Shown in pieces: positions 6,133 through 8,922 of a DNA stretch of 8,922 bases. Each line of letters begins with the position of its first letter. Positions within the stretch are counted from its first letter, which is position 1. This DNA is from Bacillota bacterium (GTDB lineage Bacteria > Bacillota > Clostridia > Peptostreptococcales > Anaerovoracaceae): assembly GCA_030535715.1 (NCBI GenBank), contig JAUNRL010000038.1:1-8922 (forward strand), given 5' to 3'. Below the pieces are notes generated by a model that ran no database searches, had not been told where the DNA came from, and worked only from the letters and a program-made list of their open reading frames with translations. The position numbers were made by a program, and so were the translations under genes.

Positions 6133-6618
6133 ATGGTTGAATCGATCAACGAAGAAATCATTCTGACGAAAGAAGGGTATGACAAAATAGTAGCGGAGCA
6201 CGACGAACTGATATCTGTCCGGCGTGCGGAAGTAGCGGAACGAATCAAGGAGGCGATCTCCTACGGAGATATCTCCGAGAACGCGGAATACGATGCGGCG
6301 AAGAACGAGCAGGCGGAGCTGGAAAACCGCATTCTGTATCTGGAGAACATGATGCGCAAGGCGAAGATCGTCCAGGACGAGGACGTCAGGGGCGACACGG
6401 CCGGCATCGGCCTGAAGGTTACGGTCAGGAATGTGGATACGGGAGATAAACAGGTATTCAGCATCGTCGGCGCGACGGAATCGGATCCCTTTGCCGGGAA
6501 GATTACCACCGAGTCAGCCGTCGGCAAGGCACTGATCGGACATAACAAGGGCGATACTGTACAGGTGGAGGTTCCCGACGGAATCATCAGTTACAAGATC
6601 GAGAAGATATCCAAATAA
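6133..6618 (+). CDS. greA: Transcription elongation factor GreA
   Basis: GreA enters the secondary channel of RNA polymerase and stimulates cleavage of the backtracked transcript, rescuing arrested complexes. The 161-residue product has the normal family length and both domains. The N-terminal antiparallel coiled coil (about 8-80) carries the tip motif GDISENAEYDAAKNEQ (45-60), with acidic Asp46 and Glu49 in the place of E. coli Asp41 and Glu44. The C-terminal FKBP-like globular domain (about 88-161) contains the typical VGATESDPFAGKITTES (112-128) and VGKALIGHNKGD (130-141). It has its own perfect-consensus promoter and is followed after 50 bp by the lysyl-tRNA synthetase gene with no terminator in between, so the two form an operon. 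No truncation or missing key residue is seen. Confidence 0.97.
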   Translation: MVESINEEIILTKEGYDKIVAEHDELISVRRAEVAERIKEAISYGDISENAEYDAAKNEQAELENRILYLENMMRKAKIVQDEDVRGDTAGIGLKVTVRNVDTGDKQVFSIVGATESDPFAGKITTESAVGKALIGHNKGDTVQVEVPDGIISYKIEKISK

Positions 6619-6668
6619 GACAAAACTGCAGGATAACACAGGGAAGAGAAACAGTCTGGAGGAAGACA

Positions 6669-8693
6669 ATGCATTGGTCGGATAAGATCGCTGATCGCGT
6701 AATCAGAAGAAATCCCAACAAGGAAGAATACGTCTGTGCGGCGGGCATCAGCCCGTCCGGATCGATTCACATCGGCAATTTCCGTGACATCGCCACGGCG
6801 CTGTTCGTGTGTCAGGCGCTGCAGCGCAAAGGCAAAAAAGCCAGGCTTCTCTTCTCCTGGGATGAATACGACCGCTTTCGCAAGGTGCCGGTCAACGTGA
6901 AGGATGTGGACCCCGAGAACAGGTTCGAGGACTACATCGGCCTGCCCTATAAGGATGTTCCCAATCCCTTCGGCACAGAAGAGACGGACTATGCCGACTA
7001 TTTCGAAAAGGAGTTCATGCGTTCTATCGACAAGTTCGGCATCACCATGGACTATCGGTATCAGGCGGATATGTACCGCAGCGGCAAGTATGTAGAGCAT
7101 ATTCTTACGGCACTGAAAAAGCGCGGAGAGATCTTCGATATTCTGGACAGCTTCCGGACGCAGGAAGCCCAGCCCGGGGAACGGGAGGCGTACTATCCGG
7201 TCAGCATTTTCTGCCCTGTTTGCGGCAAGGATCTGACGAAGATTACGTCCATCAGCGAGGACTGCACCGTGGCGGAATACGAGTGCGAGTGCGGACATAA
7301 GGGAACCTTCGATTTCACGAAGGACTTCAATTGCAAACTGGCGTGGAAGGTGGACTGGCCCATGCGCTGGATGTACGAAGATGTCGACTTCGAACCGGGC
7401 GGAAAGGATCACGCCAGTCCCGGCGGCTCCTACGAAACCAGCAAGGTGATCTGCAAAAGGATCTTCGGTCACGAAGCGCCGGTCTTTGTCGGCTACGAGT
7501 TCATCGGCATCAAGGGAACGACGGGCAAGATGTCCGGGTCTTCCGGACTGAATCTGACTCCGGAAACGCTGCTGAAGCTCTATCAGCCGGAAATCATCCT
7601 GTGGCTCTATTCAAGAGCGGAGCCTCAGAAGGCGTTCAACTTCTGTTTCGACGAGGAGATTCTGCGGCAGTATTTTGAGTTCGACAAGAAGTACAATCAG
7701 TATGTGGACGGCACAGCCAACGATCATGACCGGCAGGCGATGGAGAACTGCCTGATGTTCGGTCCGCGGATCAAGACGGTTCCCATGTCTCTGCTGGTGC
7801 AGCTGGGTTCCATCGTGGACTTCAACGTGCCCATGATCGAGACGGTCTTCGAGAAGATCAATCAGCCATATAAGTATGAAGACTTTAAGGAAAGACTTGA
7901 CCGGGCGAAGTTCTGGCTGGAGGAGTGTGCGCCGGAAAGCGCCAATCGTCTGCGGGACTACCGTGACTGGGAAACCTATAGCAGTCTTGACGAAAACGGG
8001 AAAAAGGAGATCGCGCTGCTGTATCGGTATCTGTCCGAAGAGGATTACGATCTGGATGCTCTGAACGCGGAGCTCTATGCCATTCCCAGGCAGGTGTTCG
8101 GTGAGGACCGGGAGGATCTGAAAAAACTGCAGGGAGCGTTCTTCAAGAGCGTTTACAAAATGCTCATCGACAAAGAACGCGGCCCGAGACTGTATCTTTT
8201 CCTCTATGCCATCGATAAGGAGCGATTCCTGCCGTTGCTGGACTTCTCCTATCCCCGGACGGAAGAGGAGAAGAAGGCGGAGCAGGCGGCGCTGGCTCCG
8301 GCAGAAGAAGAAAAAAAGCCCGAGAGAGTTTACGGCGAGCCGGATGAGGTGGCACCGATCACGGAACCGACGATTACCATTGACGATTTCTTTACGATGG
8401 ATCTGCGCGTTTGCAAGGTCCTGAAGTGTCAGGAAATCCGCAAAGCGAGAAGCAACTTCAAACTGACGCTGTTCGATGGAATCCGTGAGCGGGTTATCGT
8501 ATCCAGCCTGAAAGGCGAATATGAACCGGAGGAACTGGTCGGAAAAAAGATCATTGTGGTGGCAAATCTGGAGTCCGTGCGGATGACCGGCGTCACGTCG
8601 GAAGGCATGCTTCTGGCCGGCACCAACAATGCCTGCGGCTGCAAGGTAATCTTCGTGGATGATGCGGTTCCCGAAGGAACGCGGATCTGCTGA
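6669..8693 (+). CDS. lysK: Class I lysyl-tRNA synthetase fused to a C-terminal MetRS-type tRNA-binding domain
   Basis: Charges tRNA-Lys with lysine. It is the class I (Rossmann-fold) type, not the usual bacterial class II LysRS: it has the class I signatures HIGN (34-37, within SPSGSIHIGNFRD) and KMSGS (287-291, within TTGKMSGSSG), and class I LysRS patterns such as FSWDEYDRFRKVP (62-74) and the GGKDHASPGGSYETS stretch (244-258). A probable zinc site lies in the connective insert (FCPVCG at 181-186, CECGH at 206-210). Residues 350-525 would be the helical anticodon-binding part; a normal class I LysRS ends near 525. After a charged Glu/Lys/Ala/Pro linker (530-565), residues 568-674 form an EMAP-II/Trbp111-like OB fold: TITIDDFFTMDLRVCKVL, EYEPEELVGKKIIVVANL and SEGMLLAG are classic for the C-terminus of MetRS. 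Total length is 674 aa. GGAGGAA at 6658-6664 sets the start. Second gene of the greA operon. The fold call is firm; the benefit of the added domain is inferred. Confidence 0.94.
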   Translation: MHWSDKIADRVIRRNPNKEEYVCAAGISPSGSIHIGNFRDIATALFVCQALQRKGKKARLLFSWDEYDRFRKVPVNVKDVDPENRFEDYIGLPYKDVPNPFGTEETDYADYFEKEFMRSIDKFGITMDYRYQADMYRSGKYVEHILTALKKRGEIFDILDSFRTQEAQPGEREAYYPVSIFCPVCGKDLTKITSISEDCTVAEYECECGHKGTFDFTKDFNCKLAWKVDWPMRWMYEDVDFEPGGKDHASPGGSYETSKVICKRIFGHEAPVFVGYEFIGIKGTTGKMSGSSGLNLTPETLLKLYQPEIILWLYSRAEPQKAFNFCFDEEILRQYFEFDKKYNQYVDGTANDHDRQAMENCLMFGPRIKTVPMSLLVQLGSIVDFNVPMIETVFEKINQPYKYEDFKERLDRAKFWLEECAPESANRLRDYRDWETYSSLDENGKKEIALLYRYLSEEDYDLDALNAELYAIPRQVFGEDREDLKKLQGAFFKSVYKMLIDKERGPRLYLFLYAIDKERFLPLLDFSYPRTEEEKKAEQAALAPAEEEKKPERVYGEPDEVAPITEPTITIDDFFTMDLRVCKVLKCQEIRKARSNFKLTLFDGIRERVIVSSLKGEYEPEELVGKKIIVVANLESVRMTGVTSEGMLLAGTNNACGCKVIFVDDAVPEGTRIC

Positions 8694-8739
8694 CGGGACG
8701 GCGCGGAAGCGAAGAAAACGCAGAGAATCGATGATACTG

Positions 8740-8781
8740 AACCGGGGGCGGATTCCTCAGGGAGCGCCGTCTCCGGTTTTT
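8740..8781 (+). terminator. Intrinsic terminator after the lysyl-tRNA synthetase gene
   Basis: AACCGG (8740-8745) pairs with CCGGTT (8773-8778). Inside it GGCG (8747-8750) can pair with CGCC (8765-8768) across a small asymmetric internal loop. A run of five Ts (8777-8781) follows directly. It lies 47 bases after the synthetase stop and would end the greA operon. Confidence 0.7.
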
Positions 8782-8839
8782 CTGTGTCCATAAAAAGGAA
8801 AAAGATTATTCTCACAGAAAAAATATTCAGAAAAATGTC

Positions 8840-8868
8840 TTGCCTACTCAAACTATATGAAATACAAT
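8840..8868 (+). promoter_or_regulatory. Probable promoter for a gene beyond the right edge
   Basis: TTGCCT (8840-8845, four of six), a 17-base spacer and TACAAT (8863-8868, five of six), in an AT-rich stretch after the terminator. Transcription would start near 8875. Downstream, AGGGA (8878-8882) lies 8 bases before an ATG at 8891 (reads MCNAEERTAS), and another ATG in a different frame lies at 8898 (reads MPKKELPA); both run off the window, so no gene can be called. A small stem, GGCAT (8888-8892) with ATGCC (8898-8902), covers these starts. Confidence 0.45.
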
Positions 8869-8922
8869 CGAATCGCCAGGGAAGCAAGGCATGTGCAATG
8901 CCGAAGAAAGAACTGCCAGCGA

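Noticed and set aside
8870..8922. Riboswitch or small RNA at the right edge
   Set aside because: Only about 50 bases of possible leader are present and one 5-bp stem is visible; no known motif can be recognised before the window ends.

Overview
The window is ordinary chromosomal DNA from a moderately GC-rich bacterium, most likely an anaerobic Firmicute of the Clostridia type. This rests on the DUF1292 protein, the membrane-anchored PBP5-like carboxypeptidase, the short clostridial-style DapB, the greA–lysyl-tRNA synthetase gene pair and the AGGAGG-type ribosome binding sites. No mobile element, CRISPR array, tRNA or rRNA is visible. The genes are closely packed, and the codon style looks uniform by eye.

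Layout. Bases 1-138 are the 3' end of serC (phosphoserine aminotransferase). It is followed at short spacing and on the same strand by dacA (D-Ala-D-Ala carboxypeptidase, 171-1901) and uvrC (excinuclease subunit C, 1927-3879). These look like one transcription unit. A good promoter at 3888-3916 then drives a small DUF1292 gene (3958-4227). A bidirectional hairpin terminator (4237-4280) separates this + strand block from a convergent - strand operon, dapA-dapB (5893 down to 4284), which makes the first dedicated intermediates of lysine and diaminopimelate synthesis.

The 239-bp region 5894-6132 holds two divergent promoters. One faces left into dapA (TAGATA-17-TATAAT). The other faces right into greA and is a perfect consensus promoter (TTGACA-17-TATAAT). 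greA (6133-6618) is followed after 50 bp by a class I lysyl-tRNA synthetase gene (6669-8693), and a hairpin terminator lies at 8740-8781. The last 140 bases are AT-rich and contain a probable promoter (8840-8868) for a gene that lies mostly or wholly outside the window.

How the genes fit together. The central and right parts share a lysine theme: dapA/dapB make the precursor of lysine and of meso-diaminopimelate for peptidoglycan, and the divergent operon charges lysine onto tRNA. DacA trims peptidoglycan pentapeptides, so it also touches cell-wall metabolism. UvrC and GreA are housekeeping factors of DNA repair and transcription.

The most notable item is the lysyl-tRNA synthetase. It is the rare class I (archaeal-type) enzyme, sits where many Clostridia carry the class II lysS, and carries a C-terminal tRNA-binding OB-fold domain of the kind found at the end of MetRS. 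Second is a DapB that has lost the usual VGEH-containing segment. Third is a DacA with a cytoplasmic tail of about 130 residues beyond its membrane anchor. I did not find evidence for an entirely new multi-gene system.
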